From positions 8,938,374 to 9,002,373 of the forward strand of contig LS997567.1 in NCBI GenBank assembly GCA_000469685.2: a stretch of DNA of 64,000 nucleotides, read 5' to 3'. Source of the stretch: Haemonchus contortus. Lineage: Eukaryota > Nematoda > Chromadorea > Rhabditida > Trichostrongylidae. The notes under the pieces are model-generated. The model was not told the DNA's origin. It searched no databases and saw only the letters and a program-made list of their open reading frames with translations. Below, one piece after another: positions 10,893 to 23,699 of the stretch (its first letter is position 1; the number at the start of each line of letters is the position of its first letter). The position numbers were made by a program, and so were the translations under genes.

Positions 10893-11715
10893 TAAGATAG
10901 TAGGTCAGCATGTAGACGTGGCTGTCGAAGAAATCTAAGTGGAGTTGTAGCTGGCATTCTCCATTGCCTCTAGAAATGAAGTGACTGTCCCGTCACGACG
11001 ACCAGGGAAAGTAATTTTAGGATAATAATTGGCGAAGCTCCGCGAATGCTCTTCCCAGCTTCAGCGGTATCGGCCAGAACAGATCTCCTTCATATCTTCT
11101 TTATCGCTTCTCTGCATAGCATCACAAACTCGTAGATTAGAGGTTTGTCTGCAGCTCGCGCGATTACATACTAGCATATCAGCTCGAGAGCCCTTGAAGA
11201 GGGAGGTTTCTTGCATTTTTTCTTTTACTTTCATCTTTCAAAACTGGGGTTAAGCCACATCTTCTATAACGCAAACATCTAACTCGGGAAGTCAAGTTTT
11301 CGTACGAGAGGATGTTCATGGCCAAGTGCATGTTGGCGAGGACACGTACACCACCGACACCTCTGCTGCCGCATGTTCCAAAGAATAGTTCCACTCCAGT
11401 TTCGGAAATGGCGCGCCACGGACGGTGCCTTCTCGACTCGGTCAGCTCTATGACTTCGTACTGGTTCTCCCCGCCTTGCAGCATCAGATCTTTGATTAAC
11501 GCTTCCGATGCCAGCGATCGTGCAATGAAACCACAGACACCTCTTTTTATGGCCTCCAAATTCCAGCAGCCTCTCCTAAACGCTCCCACATATCGCTTCA
11601 GTATTGGGGGGCTTCCTCAGGTTCGGGGATCGAAGCTGAATTATATTATTGTTCTCGGCATGTGAATACTTGCCTGCTTGCCAGACTGTGACACGTGCAA
11701 CGGGGCCATGCAAGT
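10893..11715 (-). mobile_element. RTE copy 1, 5' part (endonuclease)
   Basis: Minus-strand continuation of the RTE copy at 7010-8278. From its 5' end (right) it has 5' UTR traces resembling those of the other copies (about 11715-11600), then an endonuclease N-terminus with LASEALIKDLM, LTESRRHRP, FGTCGSRGVGGV and NMHLAMN (about 11589-11250). A deletion then removes the rest of the endonuclease and joins to the linker region (about 11240-10893). It ends at the transposon Q1 target site. Degenerate. Confidence 0.85.
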
Positions 11716-11751
11716 ATGCCATTGATGTATTTTCTATTTATATGTACATAC

Positions 11752-12330
11752 ATCCCCCGCTGGCCTACCACCTCAACGCGTTGGGAAGGTGAAACGTGCG
11801 GCGTGTGGACGTCCGCTATATTACTCTTATTCATAAGAAAAAGTCGGTTTTGTAATTTTTTGGTATTTCATCGTTGCTCCAATGCAATGCTCCGGTAACT
11901 TCCAGTTATGCGAGGCTTTATATTGACCGGCTTGCCGCTTCGCGTTCGGACCTGTCGGTCGGGTAGTTGTCGAGAAATTGGAGGGAAGGCGGCCACCTCG
12001 CTTAAGTCCCCCTTATGCGTTCGCCTGAGGTCGCGGTTGAATTCGTTCTTCACGCGTTAAGTTGCACACAGCAAGCCCGGTACATTACGTCGAAATAACT
12101 GCTTTCTGGACAAAGGGCAAGGACCCGCTCGGCGAAATATCTGCTTACCAGGAGGGAGGCAGCCTGTTGCCCTGCCACATGCTTTCGTCTTTACCATCAG
12201 ATGTCGGCTTGTATGGTCCGAAAGCTCTCGAAAGCATTTTTCTACTGTTAGATGGAAACTTCGCTTGAAGCTTTCATTACCTTTCTTAATTATATTTATA
12301 AAAAAATATGTATGTATATAACTTTAACGG
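11752..12330 (+). repeat. Long inverted repeat R, left arm
   Basis: This arm starts at about CCCCCGCTGGCCTACCACCT and matches the reverse complement of 15100-15480 plus 15758-15932. A third copy of its outer 330 bases lies inverted at 20826-21180. Alignable landmarks are GTTGAATTCG, CACGCGTTAAGTTGCA and TCAGATGTCGGCTTGTA. Together the arms formed a foldback element of about 1.1 kb before an RTE copy inserted near its centre. No protein is encoded. Confidence 0.8.
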
Positions 12331-12345
12331 CACGTCTGCATGTCC

Positions 12346-15100
12346 TCACGGCTAAGAGTGGGCTCCCAGGTGTTAGAGCCTGGCAAGCTACACGTGGTAT
12401 GCCAAAAACAGTTTAAAAATGAGCCTAATTCCCCTGAAGCTGAGGGGGTCCCTGATAAGGCAGCATTGGGGGCCAATATCGCTCGGCGGGGGCTGCTAAC
12501 AGCTCAGGGCCACGACAGGCTGCCTAAAAGGAGAAGGACTGAGATGGCGATCTTCCAATGCTCTACTTTCAATGCACGAACGCTTGCATCGCAAGTGTGC
12601 ATCGAAGATCTGATGGTGCAAACCAGGAAGATCAAGCACGACGTCATTGGACTGACCGAGACGAGAAGGCATCGCCCTCTGCATGACACTTTTAAAACTA
12701 AAGAAGAAGTGTTCCTTGGAACATGCGACAGCAGAGGCGTCGGCAGTGTAGGTATCCTCGTCACCATGCACTCGGCCACGAACATCGATTCGTACGGAAC
12801 CTCGACAACCCGAATCAGACGTTTGCGATTGAGAAAACGTGGCTCAACCCCAGCTCTAACAATCTTCTTTGCTTACCCAATGGGCATGAGAGTCGCCTGG
12901 TGAGCAGTTCCATAATGAAATAGATCACATCATCTTCAATCGAAAGCTTGCCTGACCGCCGTCGCTTTTGTTCCAAAGTTCTACAAGGGATCAGACCATC
13001 GCCTCCTCTGCGCTAAATTCCGCATTCCAATGCGTGCGAAGGGGCTGCAAAGTTCAGGAAACGAAGCCCTGAGACTGTTGTCAATTGGCGAGTGTGTGGG
13101 AAGATTCCGTCAGCGACAACATCGATGACGATTACGACCGGCTCGTCGAACATCTTCACGATAGCGTCAGGAAAGCTGAGAGTCTCGAAGATGTCAAAAA
13201 ACATCACCCTTCAGGGACTCTTGAACTGATACGCCAGCGTGGAATCGCGCGAGCTGCACTAGTATCAAGCTAACATCTAAACTTGCAAAGCTATGCAGAG
13301 AAGAGATACAGGAAGATGTGAAAGAGAGGAGAACAGCACTTTCGACTGAAGCCGCCGAACCTGGGAAGAGCGTTCGCAAAGCCCGTCGGAGTTTCGCCAA
13401 TCACAGGACCGAGATGACCTCCCTTCGACGTCCTGTTGGAACTGTTACAGCATCTCGAAAGAGAAATGGAGAAGGTCATCTACGACCTCTGCTCTGATCT
13501 CTTCGCCAGCAACGTCCACTTGCCTACCACCTTGGGCAAGACGGATACGTCGTCCCTTCAGTTCTCCCCTCCGAAATTCGGCATGCCATCACGTCGATTA
13601 GGAATGGTACGCCACCCGGTCCCGACAGGATCAGAGCAGTACATCGAAAGAGCTTTCCGCCAGTCATTGTTGAAACCCTAGCCCGGCCTTTCACGCGGCA
13701 CCTGTCGGAATGCAAAGTGCCCACTTCGTGAAAAACTAGCAAGACCGTGCTGCTGTATAAGAAGGGAGACCCAGACAACACTGGCAATTACCGCCCAATT
13801 TGCCTGCTCTCTGTAATATATAAACTCCTCACACGAGTCATCCTTAACAGAATTGACAGATCATTGATGAAGGACAGCCGTGCGAGCAAGCAGGGTCTCG
13901 GAGAAGGTTCAGTACAATCGATCACATCCACACCGTTACAAGACTCATTGAAGTATCGCGGGAGAACAAAATGCCGTTATGTCTCACGTTCACCAATTTG
14001 AAAAAAGCCTCTGTTACTGTCGAGAGAGAAGCTATAATTGAAGCCCTGGGCAACCAGGGTGTTCCTAGTCTCTACGCGAGGATGCTTCGTGAGCTCTACA
14101 ACAACTTCACGACCGGGATCTCGCCATTCTATAGAGAGGTCATCACCAAAGTGAAGAGAGGGGTTCGGCAGGGCGATACCATCTCGCCCAAACTTTTCAG
14201 TGCCGCTATCGAAAACGTCATGCAATATATGGAATGGGAAAGCATGGGAGTGATTGTCGACGGCCGCTACTTGCGTCATCTCCGCTTTGCAGATGACATC
14301 GGGCTCACGACACCCAACATCGAGCAGGCGGAACAAATGCTGGCCGAATTCGACAAAGCTTGTGGAGGGATCGACTTGAGACTGAATCTAACTAAGACGA
14401 CGTCAATGAAAGACGGATTGGTACCTGATGCTCCCTCACGCTGTACGGAAGGAATATCTCTGAATGTTCTGGCCATGTGTATCTTGGTCGGAAAGTCAAC
14501 ATGATGAACGACTTAGCTCTAGAGCTGAGCAGACGGGAACGCGCTACGTGGGGAGCATTTAATAACATCGAGGAAGTAGTGAAGAAAACGAAGAACATCC
14601 GGTTGAACCATCACCTTTTCGATATTGCGATCCTTCCTGCTTTAACATACGCCTAAGAGACTTGGACTCTACGGAAGCAGGATGAGCATGCAGTTAGCGT
14701 CATTCAACGCGCTGTGGAAAGACGATGCTCGGAATTACCCTATACAGAAGTGCAGAAGGGAATACGGAGTTCCAAGCTCCGACGAGGAACGAAGGTCAGG
14801 GATGCCATGGAATGCGCTCAGAAATCGAAAATCAGATGGGCCGGGCACGTTATGCGATATAGCGATGACGGTTGGACCAGGGCGGTGTCGGACTGGATCC
14901 CTCGGTACGTCAAACGAACACGAGGACGGCCCCAACAAGATAGTCAAACTTCTTCACTAAAGCTCTGAACGAAAGGAATGTTCTGCCCCGTGTCCCTACG
15001 ATCCATTGGACTACCCTAGCACGCGACAGGGACGAATGGAGATGTTACTGGCGCCTACTCAAGGAAATCGACGATTAACGGGAGCACAGGTGATACAGGT
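12346..15100 (+). mobile_element. RTE retrotransposon copy 2, internally deleted
   Basis: Plus-strand RTE. The 5' part encodes the endonuclease N-terminus (TFNARTLASQVCIEDLM, LTETRRHRPLHD, GTCDSRGVGSVG; 12550-12895). A deletion near 12900 then joins directly to the endonuclease C-terminal EIDHIIFN segment. The linker and reverse transcriptase follow: KKGDPDNTGNYRPICLL (about 13760), LTFTNLKKAS (13980), VRQGDTISPKLF (14165) and LRFADDIGLTTPN (14280). The last blocks include [10 protein letters not shown] (14830). The 3' tail is the short repeat ACAGGTGATACAGGTGATAG. Numerous frameshifts make it inactive. In this copy the segment after the polymerase box reads PDAPSRCTEGISLN, a variant shared with part of copy 3. 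Confidence 0.9.
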
Positions 15101-15932
15101 GATAGGTGGTATACATACATATATAAATGTTGATGGAGGAGAATAATGGAGGCTCCAATGCCAAGTTTCGTCGAGCAGTAGAAAAGGTTGGCGAGAGATT
15201 TCGGACCGTAGAAGCCGACATCTGATGGTAGAGATGAGAGTATTAGCAGGGCAACAGGTTGCTTCCCTTTTTGTGGGTAGATGTTTCCTAAGCAAGTTCT
15301 TGTCCTTGGCTCAAAACTCAGTAATTTCGACTTAATGTGGCTGCTGTTTACAATTAACGCGTTAAGAGCGAATTCAACCGCGATCCAGCGGACGGTGAGC
15401 GAGACTTAAGCAAGGGGACTGCCATCCCAACAGTTACTCGACAAATACCATACCAGGCCTCGAATGAAAAGCGGCAAACAGCTCGAGGGTATGGGTACAT
15501 TTACCCAGAACGGGATGGACGCGGCAAACCGCGTGGCGAAATTCGTGGTGACTGAAACGGCTTTGGCGCCTGTCACTGATGCACGGGTTTCGAGCAAATT
15601 GGGTATGTAGGGCCAGCTGATGCTACTTATCTATCCCACTTCGAATTTTTGCCCCAATGATAGGCGCCAGAGTCGTTTTAATCACCCCGAAATTCGCCGC
15701 GCGGTTTGCCGCATCATCCAGCTCTGGGTGAATGTTCCGTCCCCTACAACTCAATGAGAACTCGAGCATGTCTGGAAGGCACTGGATTTTTGCACAAGAG
15801 CTCATTATTAGTAATAAGAACCAAAAAACACAGGATTGTTTTTGTTGGAAGAAGTGAGGGGTGGTCAATGTAGACATGCCCATACGCTGCGCGTTACACC
15901 CCTCCAAGGCACCGAAATGGTAAACCATCGGG
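15101..15932 (-). repeat. Long inverted repeat R, right arm (split by a MITE)
   Basis: Reverse-complement counterpart of 11752-12330, beginning right after the RTE 3' tail. It runs 15100-15480, is interrupted by MITE V copy 2, and resumes at about 15758 to end near TGGTAAACCATCGGG. Shared blocks include GCCGACATCTGATGGTA and the GCGAATTCAACCGCGAT region. Confidence 0.75.
15487..15757. mobile_element. MITE V copy 2
   Basis: Hairpin unit with termini GGTATGGGTACATTTACCC and GGGTGAATGTTCCGTCCCC. The internal arms are GGATGGACGCGGCAAACCGC and its complement near the right end; the left core is eroded. It is inserted in the right arm of repeat R. Confidence 0.85.
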
Positions 15933-15934
15933 AG

Positions 15935-17905
15935 GATATTGGTCGAATATCAGAACGCCAATACGACTCAGAATGGAACTCGACTGCGGTGGAGCATCCT
16001 ATGAAAACGATTAAATAACGCTCAAAGACCTTTTGTCCTTCGCGTCCAACTGGGGACCGATTTCTTCATTGAGCAGAGTTTGTGTACCGAAACGGAAGCT
16101 GCGCAAAAAGCTCAAGTGAGGCACATGATTGTGATCAACTAGGGGCGACTTAGTGAAGGAATTCCAATCAAGACGATGAAGCCCCACCCGGAGTCTTCTC
16201 CCCGGATACGGCGTCGCGCAACCAACTAAAAATTTTGCGTCCTATCGATTGGCGGAGAGGCGGGGTGAGTGGGGTAATCCCAGTGACATCTACCGCATGC
16301 CGCAAGGGAGGGAGGGAGTCGTAATCAGGGAGAAGTTCCGTTACCTCGATTGAGCAGAAGAGCTCTTGATTCACGCACAAAGCTATTACGTGCCGACTTG
16401 CAGCTGGAATTGGTCTTTTTACATTAAAAAATTTTCTTGAGAGTCACAGTGCAATGAATTTTAGAACCTGGAATACTCTGCTAAATTTTGTAGACATTTT
16501 GAGTTGCGTTTAGGCTTCTGATGACGGCGATTACGTCGAACATTAGGCCATTAGTTCTACAACGAGTTCCACCCAAAAACCCCGGACGGCAGAAGAAATT
16601 CAGAACCGAAACGACAATGTCGAGATTAAAACAAGGGAGAAGCTAAAAAATATTGGTCAGAAACTAAGTTCAGATCAAACTTATGTCAGGAAAAATGTCT
16701 AAAAAGCCAATCATGTTCTGTTTGAAGTGTTAATCTCTAATCAGTTCTGCTGGTGAGTATTACCCTGGCAAGGTACAGGTGCAACAAGAGCCCTTTTATA
16801 GAATGATGGAATTTTAACACCACTTGACATGGTTAGGCCCTTCACAATCAAAAACACATTCCTTTACTGTAAGTTTACTTGCAAATTTTGTAAAAAACCT
16901 TTTTCAAGTTCAAAAGCGGAAATGTTGGTGGCGAATAGTGCCTCAATGGCGAAGAAAACGAGAAGATTAGACCGCTCCCAAAAAATATCGTCTCCCAAAA
17001 GAAAAAAATAAAAATAGAACTTCTACGGGATATGAAAAAGACAGCATGAAGGGGTGTTCGGACCAGATTTTGGTTATTGCAGTTGCGTAAGGAGCTGACG
17101 ATAGTAAGCCAAAAACGTCCAAAACTACAAATTCAGTGTTGCCGTTGTTTTCAACATATTGTTCGAATTTCCAACACAGGTGAAACTTGTAATTGGTGCA
17201 GCCCCTACAATGTCATTAAAATTCGCTTGGCTTGGATGTGGCATACTGCCAATACAATCTTTGAGTCATGAAAACGTCCTATCTAGACGCTTTCCAATCT
17301 GATAGCGCCACAAATGGCATACGTGTGGACCACAAATTTATCCTAAGAGCATATATCCGAAACCACTTTTATGGCGAACTGTGCCATCAACTGGAAAGAA
17401 GCATCCATTATTTCTCGAATATTAGGAGTTCTCATTTCGCTCCGTAATTGAGTACGAAAAAGTAGTAAAGTTTGGAGAAATAATGCGTAAATCAGCAAGA
17501 TACTGCGATGTGAAGAGGTTACTTAAGAAGAACCACCAACTTGTGTCAAGTATAAAAAGTTTTGATGGCTTAGCTCGAGTTGAGTATGAAAAAGTTTTAA
17601 TGGCTCCGACCCGGTTTCAATCCAGCAATCATCTGGACTTAATGTGGTGCACAGAGAGCTGCAGAACTGCTTGGAATTATTGTTTCCTTGTCGAGTGATC
17701 TACACAACTACCAACCTAAAGACCGTACTTTCAAATGTGGAAACAGGACAACAGGAAAATCACTCCTCCAATGCGCATCAGTGTGATATAGCTCGAACAA
17801 CATGGGTTACAAGTAGGAGAGCTGTTGCTATCATTTGAAGTTATGGCTAATAGCTGTAGTAAAACTGTTGGTTCAAAAAACAACACTTCACTTAGTTGGT
17901 TGTAT
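15935..17905. other. No gene recognised; contains repeat Y copy 1
   Basis: The stretch 16180-16380 (GTCTTCTCCCC, GGCGTCGCGCA, AGTGACATCTACCGCATGCC, GGGAGAAGTTCCG) is collinear with scattered blocks at 26195-26535 and 27615-27690. The rest holds short frames without motifs. Confidence 0.4.
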
Positions 17906-17909
17906 TGTA

Positions 17910-20826
17910 TTCACCTTACCTATATCACCTGCCGTCCCCTTAATCTTCAATTTCCTCTAGCGGGCGCCAATAACGTCTCCATTCGCCCCTATTGCGAGCC
18001 AGAGCAGTCCAGTGGATCTTTCTCCCTCGAGGGACACGAGGCGAAGCATTGCTTCCGTCCAGAACTTATGTGAAGACGTCTGACCATCGCGCTGGCCGCC
18101 GTCGTGGTGTGTTTGTTCAACTTCCCGAGGGATCCAGCCGGTAAACGTTCTGGTCCACATCCCCATCGATTTTCGATTTCTTGGCGTAATGGGCATACCT
18201 GATCTGCCTTCGTCGACAGAGCTCGGAACTCCTAATTCCCTTCTGCACCTGCGTGTATAGGAAAATTCCGAGCATCGTCCTTTCCAAAGCGCGTTGAGTA
18301 ATGCTGACAGCATGCTCATCCTGCTTTCGTAGAGTCCTAGTCTCTGAGGCGTATGTCAATGCAGGAAGGATCGAAATATCGAAAAGGTAAGCGCAAAGCC
18401 GGATGTTTATCGTCTCCTTCACTACTCCCTCGATATTCTTGAATGCTCAACACGGTGCGCTTTCTTTCTGCTTAGCTCCGGTGCTAGACCGTTCATCAAA
18501 TTGACTTTCCGACCCAGATACACATAGTTAAAGCATTCAGAACTATTTGTTCCGCGTAGCGTAGCATCAGGTAACTCTCCGTTCCTCATGGAAATCGTCA
18601 TCGATAAGTTCGGCCTCAAGCCGATCTTTCAGAGCATTCAGAGATATTCCTTCAGTACAGCGTGAGGGAGCATCAGGTACCAATCCGTCTTTCATTGACG
18701 TCGTCTTAGTTAGATTCAGTCTCAAGTCGATCCCTCCACAAGCTTTGTCGAATTCGGCCAGCATTTGTTCCGCCTTCTCGATGTTGGGTGTTATAAGCAC
18801 GGTGTCATCTGCAAAGCGGAGATAATGTAAGTAGCGGCCGTCGAACTTCACTCCCATGTCTTCTCATTCCATGTGACGCATGATGTTCCCAATAGCGGCA
18901 CTTAAAAGTTTGGACGAAATGGTGCCGCCCCGTCGAACCCCTCTTTTCACGTTGATGATGATCTCTTCATAGAATGGCGAGATCCTGGCCGTGAAGGTGT
19001 TGTAGAGCTCATGAAGCATCTTCATATATTGAGTAGGAACACCCTGTTTGCCCACGCCTTCAATTACCGCTCCTGTCTCGACGGTATCAAGGGCTTTCAT
19101 CGATTCGATGAAGGTAAGACTTAACGGCATTCTGTACTCTCGCGATACTCTATTGACCCTTACTGACTACTTGTAACGGCGTGGATGTGATCGATTGCAC
19201 TGAACACTGCCCGAAACCCTGCTTGGCTGTGCTTCATCTGATATTCAACAGATGTTTTGCGGATGACCCTATGAATTTGACTGCTTACAGATAGCAGGCA
19301 AATCGGGCGATAATTGGCAATGTCGTCTGGATCTCTCTTCTTATATAGCAACACGATCTTGCTGAATTCCGAGTGGGCACTTTGCGTTCTGACAGGTACC
19401 GCGTGAAAAGCGGGACCAGGGACCGTATCACTCCTCATCGACGTGATCGCATGTCGAATTTCGGAAGGGAGAACTGAAAGGACGACGCATCCGTTTTACC
19501 TAAGATGGTAGGCAGGTAGACGTGGCTGTCGAAGAGATAAGAGCGGAAGTCGTAGATGACCTTCTCCATTGCCCTTCAAGATGTAGTAATAGTTCCGTCA
19601 GGACGACGAACGGAAGTCATCTTGGTCTTATTATTGACGAAGCTCCGTCGGGCTTTGCGAATGCTCTTGTCAGCCTCAACAGCTCCTGTCGGGACTGCTG
19701 CTCTTCTCTTTTTCAGATCTTCCTGTATCTCTTCTCTGCATAGCTTCGCAAGTTCAGACGTTAGCCTGTTACTAGTGCAGCTCGCGCGATTCCACGCTGG
19801 CGTATCAGTTCAAGAGTTCAGAGGAGAGATGTTTTTGACATCTTCGAGACTCTCAGCTCTCCTGGCGGTATCGTGAAAATGTTCGGCAAGCCGGTTCTAC
19901 TCTTCATCAATGTTGTGATCGAGTCGCCCCGCAAACCCACCAGTGAAGCGAAGTGATCCCAGCTGACAGCAGTTTTGGGGCTTCTTTTTCTAAGTTTCGC
20001 AGCTCTCTCTCCAGTGAAAAACAGAATCCAGACAGAGTAGACCACGGTTTGTTCCCGTGTAGAACTTTGGAATAAAAGCGACGTCAGTCAGGCAAAACTT
20101 TCGATTGAGGATGATGTGATCTATTTCATTATGGAACTGTCCATGAAATGCCTCCCATCTCCATTAGAAACTTGAGGGCTTGTGGAAGCGCGAGTTACCA
20201 TGGATAGTGTGGGTCGACATGATGAACTCGACGCCTTTCACCCTGCTCATTCCATTCCATTCCGTGAGCCCCAATGTGGAGCTCTTCACTAGTTTGTCTG
20301 GGGCCAATCTTGGCGATGAAACCACCGACGAAGGCCTTGAAGAAAGTATGGCCTTCTCTTTAGAGCCTCTCCATATCCATACTTCAGCTCTTCTTCCTTC
20401 CATTATACATAAGACCCTATTCCAGTTTGGGCAACTTTTAACGAATCTAGTTTTTGAAGAAATGGTATTCTGAGCAAGAATCTCTCATACTGTACTTATG
20501 TGAAGTCTTCGTCGTAGCACGATGTTGATGCGTAAAAAACGAAGATTTTTAGAGCTGGGCTTCTTTTGTTTGAATCGATGTTCATAGCCGGGGGCATGTT
20601 GACGAGGACACCTACACCACCGACGCCTCCACTCTCGCGCTTTCCAACAAACACTTCTTTTCCAGTTTCGCAAATGGCGTGCAGTGGGCGGTGTCCCCTC
20701 GTCTCGGTCAGTCGTATTTGATATTACTAGTTTGCACCAACAGGTTTTCAATGCACGCTTCCGATGGAAGCGTTCGCGCATTGAAAGTACCAATCGCCAT
20801 CCTAGCCCTTCTCCTTTTAAACATGT
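17910..20826 (-). mobile_element. RTE retrotransposon copy 3
   Basis: Minus-strand RTE, nearly complete from the start of the endonuclease (near 20826) to the 3' tail AGGTGATATAGGTGAGGTGA (near 17920). Recognisable blocks are an endonuclease centre with FIMSTHTIHGNSR (20260), the linker RNA-binding region (19900-19500), NYRPICLLSV (19310), LTFIESMKALDTV (19110), VRRGGTISSKLL (18940), LRFADDTVLITPN (18810), RALERTMLGIFLYTQ (18270), and the C-terminal region. It contains a tandem duplication at about 18540-18740, one unit of which carries the variant text of copy 2. Stops and frameshifts throughout. Confidence 0.9.
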
Positions 20827-21180
20827 TAAAATGTACCGGGACTTGCTGTATGCAACTTAACGCGTGAAAAACGAATGAAATCGCGACCTCGGACGGACGG
20901 ATAAGAGAGAATCAAGCAACAGGACCGCCATCGCTCCATTTCCTCAGGTACTACCCAATCACCGCTTCGAACGCGATACGGCAGGCCGGTCAATATAAAG
21001 CCTAACTGGACTGGACATAAATGGAAATTACCGGAACGTTGCATTAGAGCACATGATGAAATACTGAAATAATCTCAAAAACATTTTACATAAATAAGAG
21101 TGGTGAAGCACATCCACCCGCCGCACGTTTCACCCTTCGACGACCTTGAGGTGGTAGGCCTGCGGAGGGAGATTTCTATT
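20826..21180 (-). repeat. Repeat R, partial third copy
   Basis: The reverse complement aligns to 11752-12085: shared blocks are GGCCTACCACCTCAA, GTGAAACGTGCGGCG, GGCTTTATATTGACCGG, CACGCGTTAAGTTGCA and CCCGGTACATT. It abuts the 5' end of RTE copy 3 exactly, and the inner half of the arm is absent. Confidence 0.8.
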
Positions 21181-21184
21181 GTAT

Positions 21185-22490
21185 TACATACTTTGACTGA
21201 CTCGTACCAAATGTTTTTATCAGTTCAACTACCAGAACGTGCGAATCAGACGCAGTCACCTGCAAATTATCCGAGGATATTCAATCAACCGAAAATCGCA
21301 TGTTCTTCTTACATTTTTCACCACTCAAATTGTTTGATAAAGCATGTCACTCGACTTTGTTTCGGCTTTTTCATCGCAGTACCGAATGGTCATTCAGGAA
21401 AACAAATCAAATCAATCATCATAGGCAATAAGTTATAAGTCATTTTTTCTAATTTTAGAAATCTTGGTGAAAATGGAATCATGCAATCTGGAGGAAGGTG
21501 GGGTGGGAGCGATCTTTTCCACCATTTAGCGCTAGAGTGCAGATTAAGGGGTAACAGGCCCATAATAGCCCATAATGGTGCCTGAAAACTTTTTCTAACC
21601 CATAAAACAGAGTTTCCACCTGAGCCTCAAAAGGGAACAAGCTCTGGATAGATGAATCAGCTGAATGTTCGATCTTTACACCATCCCGATTTTTTCCAGT
21701 AGTCAACCCATTTACCCTGGCGCTCCTCCCCTCTCAAGACTCATGTGAGAACTATACTCCTTTGGAGAAAAACAGTCTGCACACATAGGTAAAATCGGCC
21801 GCCACCCCTTAGCGCTCTGACACTCACGAGGGAGGCCTTTTAGGGCGCTGGACGCTTCTTGAAAATAGTTTTGCATGGTGTAGGAGCATGAGCACTGAGT
21901 ACAGAACTATGTATGGTCTATTCCCGCTAAATGGCCTTCCGAATGCCAAAAAAGAAGCGAAAATGATTTTGTCAGAAAAAAGTGCCGTTTTAAACCACTA
22001 AGCGTCGTTTGTTTCATTCATGGCGTCGACTGTCCGCACTGTAGAAGGCGCCAGCGGATTGCTCACTGAAAATAACGTGAACGTTAGCCAAAAAAGGATG
22101 TTGTTGAGCCACATGTTGAAACATGTTGAAAACCAGTGCGGGGAAGTTTTATAGTGTGCTGTCCAGGGTTGAGCTGCTGGCTGCGAAGGTGGTCAAGTCC
22201 AGTGATCACAAGTGTGAGTCATTCATTCTTGATATCGGCGTCGGTACGCGCCGTGTTAGTGGTACAATTCGTATCAGTCAATACCAGTAAAATTCAACTT
22301 GTAGAGGTTATTGCTGGTCCTGGCCACGACCATGACCAGTTAGGCACTTGCTTTGGCCCTGGTGCAAGATGAAGCAAACCTGGAGGTAGCGGCAAACAAT
22401 CAACCCAGCCAAGCCGTTCCAACTCGGATTCAACATCGCTATCTACTGCACCATTCTTCGCTGCCTGCAGCTCAACCGTGGACAGCTCCT
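21185..22490. other. No gene or named repeat recognised
   Basis: Short unassigned frames only, including a plus frame at 22353-22568 that runs into a MITE. No splice-bounded exon or transposase motif was seen. Confidence 0.4.
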
Positions 22491-22495
22491 ATTCG

Positions 22496-22718
22496 ATTCG
22501 AGCTGCGTGCAGCGAAATTCGCAGCGATTGTGACGACTCAAGCGCCTATTATTGGGGCCCAAATTTGAGGTAGACTAGAATAGTAGAATCAGCCGGCCAT
22601 ACAAATCTACTCTACTTCAAGTTTGTGCCCCAACTATAGGGGCCAGAGTCGTTCGAATCACCATGAATTTCGCCTCGCATTTTGCAGCTCGATTTGCACA
22701 AATGTACCGTCCCCCGTC
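22496..22718. mobile_element. MITE V copy 3 (left end eroded)
   Basis: Palindromic core GCCTATTATTGGGGCCCAAA, then TCTACTCTACTTCAAGTTTG and CCCCAACTATAGGGGCCAGA, ending AAATGTACCGTCCCCC. The outermost left arm is missing or diverged. Confidence 0.8.
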
Positions 22719-22736
22719 GCGAGATGATCACATAAT

Positions 22737-23359
22737 GTCTGTCTCCTCACACCAATGAATAGTGTATTCCTTCTTTCAACAACGTAATAAATACCGAGCC
22801 ACGAGCAATTGTAAGGCAGGTCGTAGCTACTGTGCTAACAAACGCTGATAGGTACGAGTCGCAACTTACTAGCCGAAGGACTTGCGTTCATTCGATCCGG
22901 AGTGACGATGCCAGGACAAACGCAGAATAGAATGCTTCACTGATGAGGATAGCTTCTTTATATACATACACTCTCTCTATCATGACTATCCTCTGATCCC
23001 CTCTTCATTTTATACTCTCAGACGTTCACTCACACCCTCACACCTACCCCTAGTGACCCTACGGCCACTAAAGGTACTGAGCGTTACTCCTCGGGGTGAG
23101 GAGGTTCAACCGTATCCTTTACCTCTCCTCACAGATCAGTGTTTCTGGACAGCAACACACCAACATTATCTCAAACACATTTATTGCTAAAATTAAACAT
23201 TAAACACTACCGTCAGTGGGGTTTCTCAAGCCTCATTTCTCAAGCCCTCGCGGGCGGATTCGGGCTTCGAGACCTCCGCCTTGACTATCGGCTAAGGCTT
23301 CTCGATCTTCGTCTTGAGAATACCGGCCCGCCCCTCCCCCCGATGGCCACCGCCGGCCG

Positions 23360-23394
<35 letters not shown>

Positions 23395-23481
23395 ATCCCG
23401 GCAACGAGAACATAACTGAGTTGCCTACCCCTTCCAGCCTCTTTTATAGGCCTCACGCCAAATCTACTGTTTTTGTTTACA
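22737..23481 (-). mobile_element. Candidate LTR of the gypsy element
   Basis: On the minus strand a purine tract (GGAAAGGGAAGA) is followed at 23481 by TGTAAACAAA, as expected for a polypurine tract and LTR start. The far end near 22737 reads ACA on that strand, giving a TGT...ACA unit of about 745 bases. A TATA-like motif (TATATAAAG, near 22975) lies within. The matching second LTR is not visible near 26.4 kb, so the assignment is tentative. A (CTG)n run at 23363-23394 is inside. Confidence 0.4.
23363..23394. repeat. (CTG)n trinucleotide microsatellite
   Basis: About 10.7 uninterrupted CTG units. Frames through it give poly-alanine, poly-leucine or poly-cysteine, but no gene is supported there. 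Confidence 0.95.
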
Positions 23482-23699
23482 TCTTCCCTTTCCGATAGGC
23501 CTATCGAACTGATTTTCCTGCGCTTTCGACTTTCTCGGATCTCAGTCATTCTAGCGGTTTGTAGCTGCCTCCTCTCGACCGCCGCTGCGACGGCTCTTCG
23601 GTAAGCTCACTGTTCCTTTCAGAAGTCCCCTTTTCCATTATCTAAACTGCTAGTTCCCATGGGATAACCCTTTCTTCATCTGATCAGCATGGGTTTTTC

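Noticed and set aside
11179..11665. Overlapping frames of 136 and 117 codons on opposite strands
   Set aside because: The minus frame is a decayed RTE endonuclease and the plus frame is its shadow.
23139..23549. Frames with poly-Cys or poly-Ala tracts
   Set aside because: They are translations of the (CTG)n microsatellite inside a likely LTR, not proteins.
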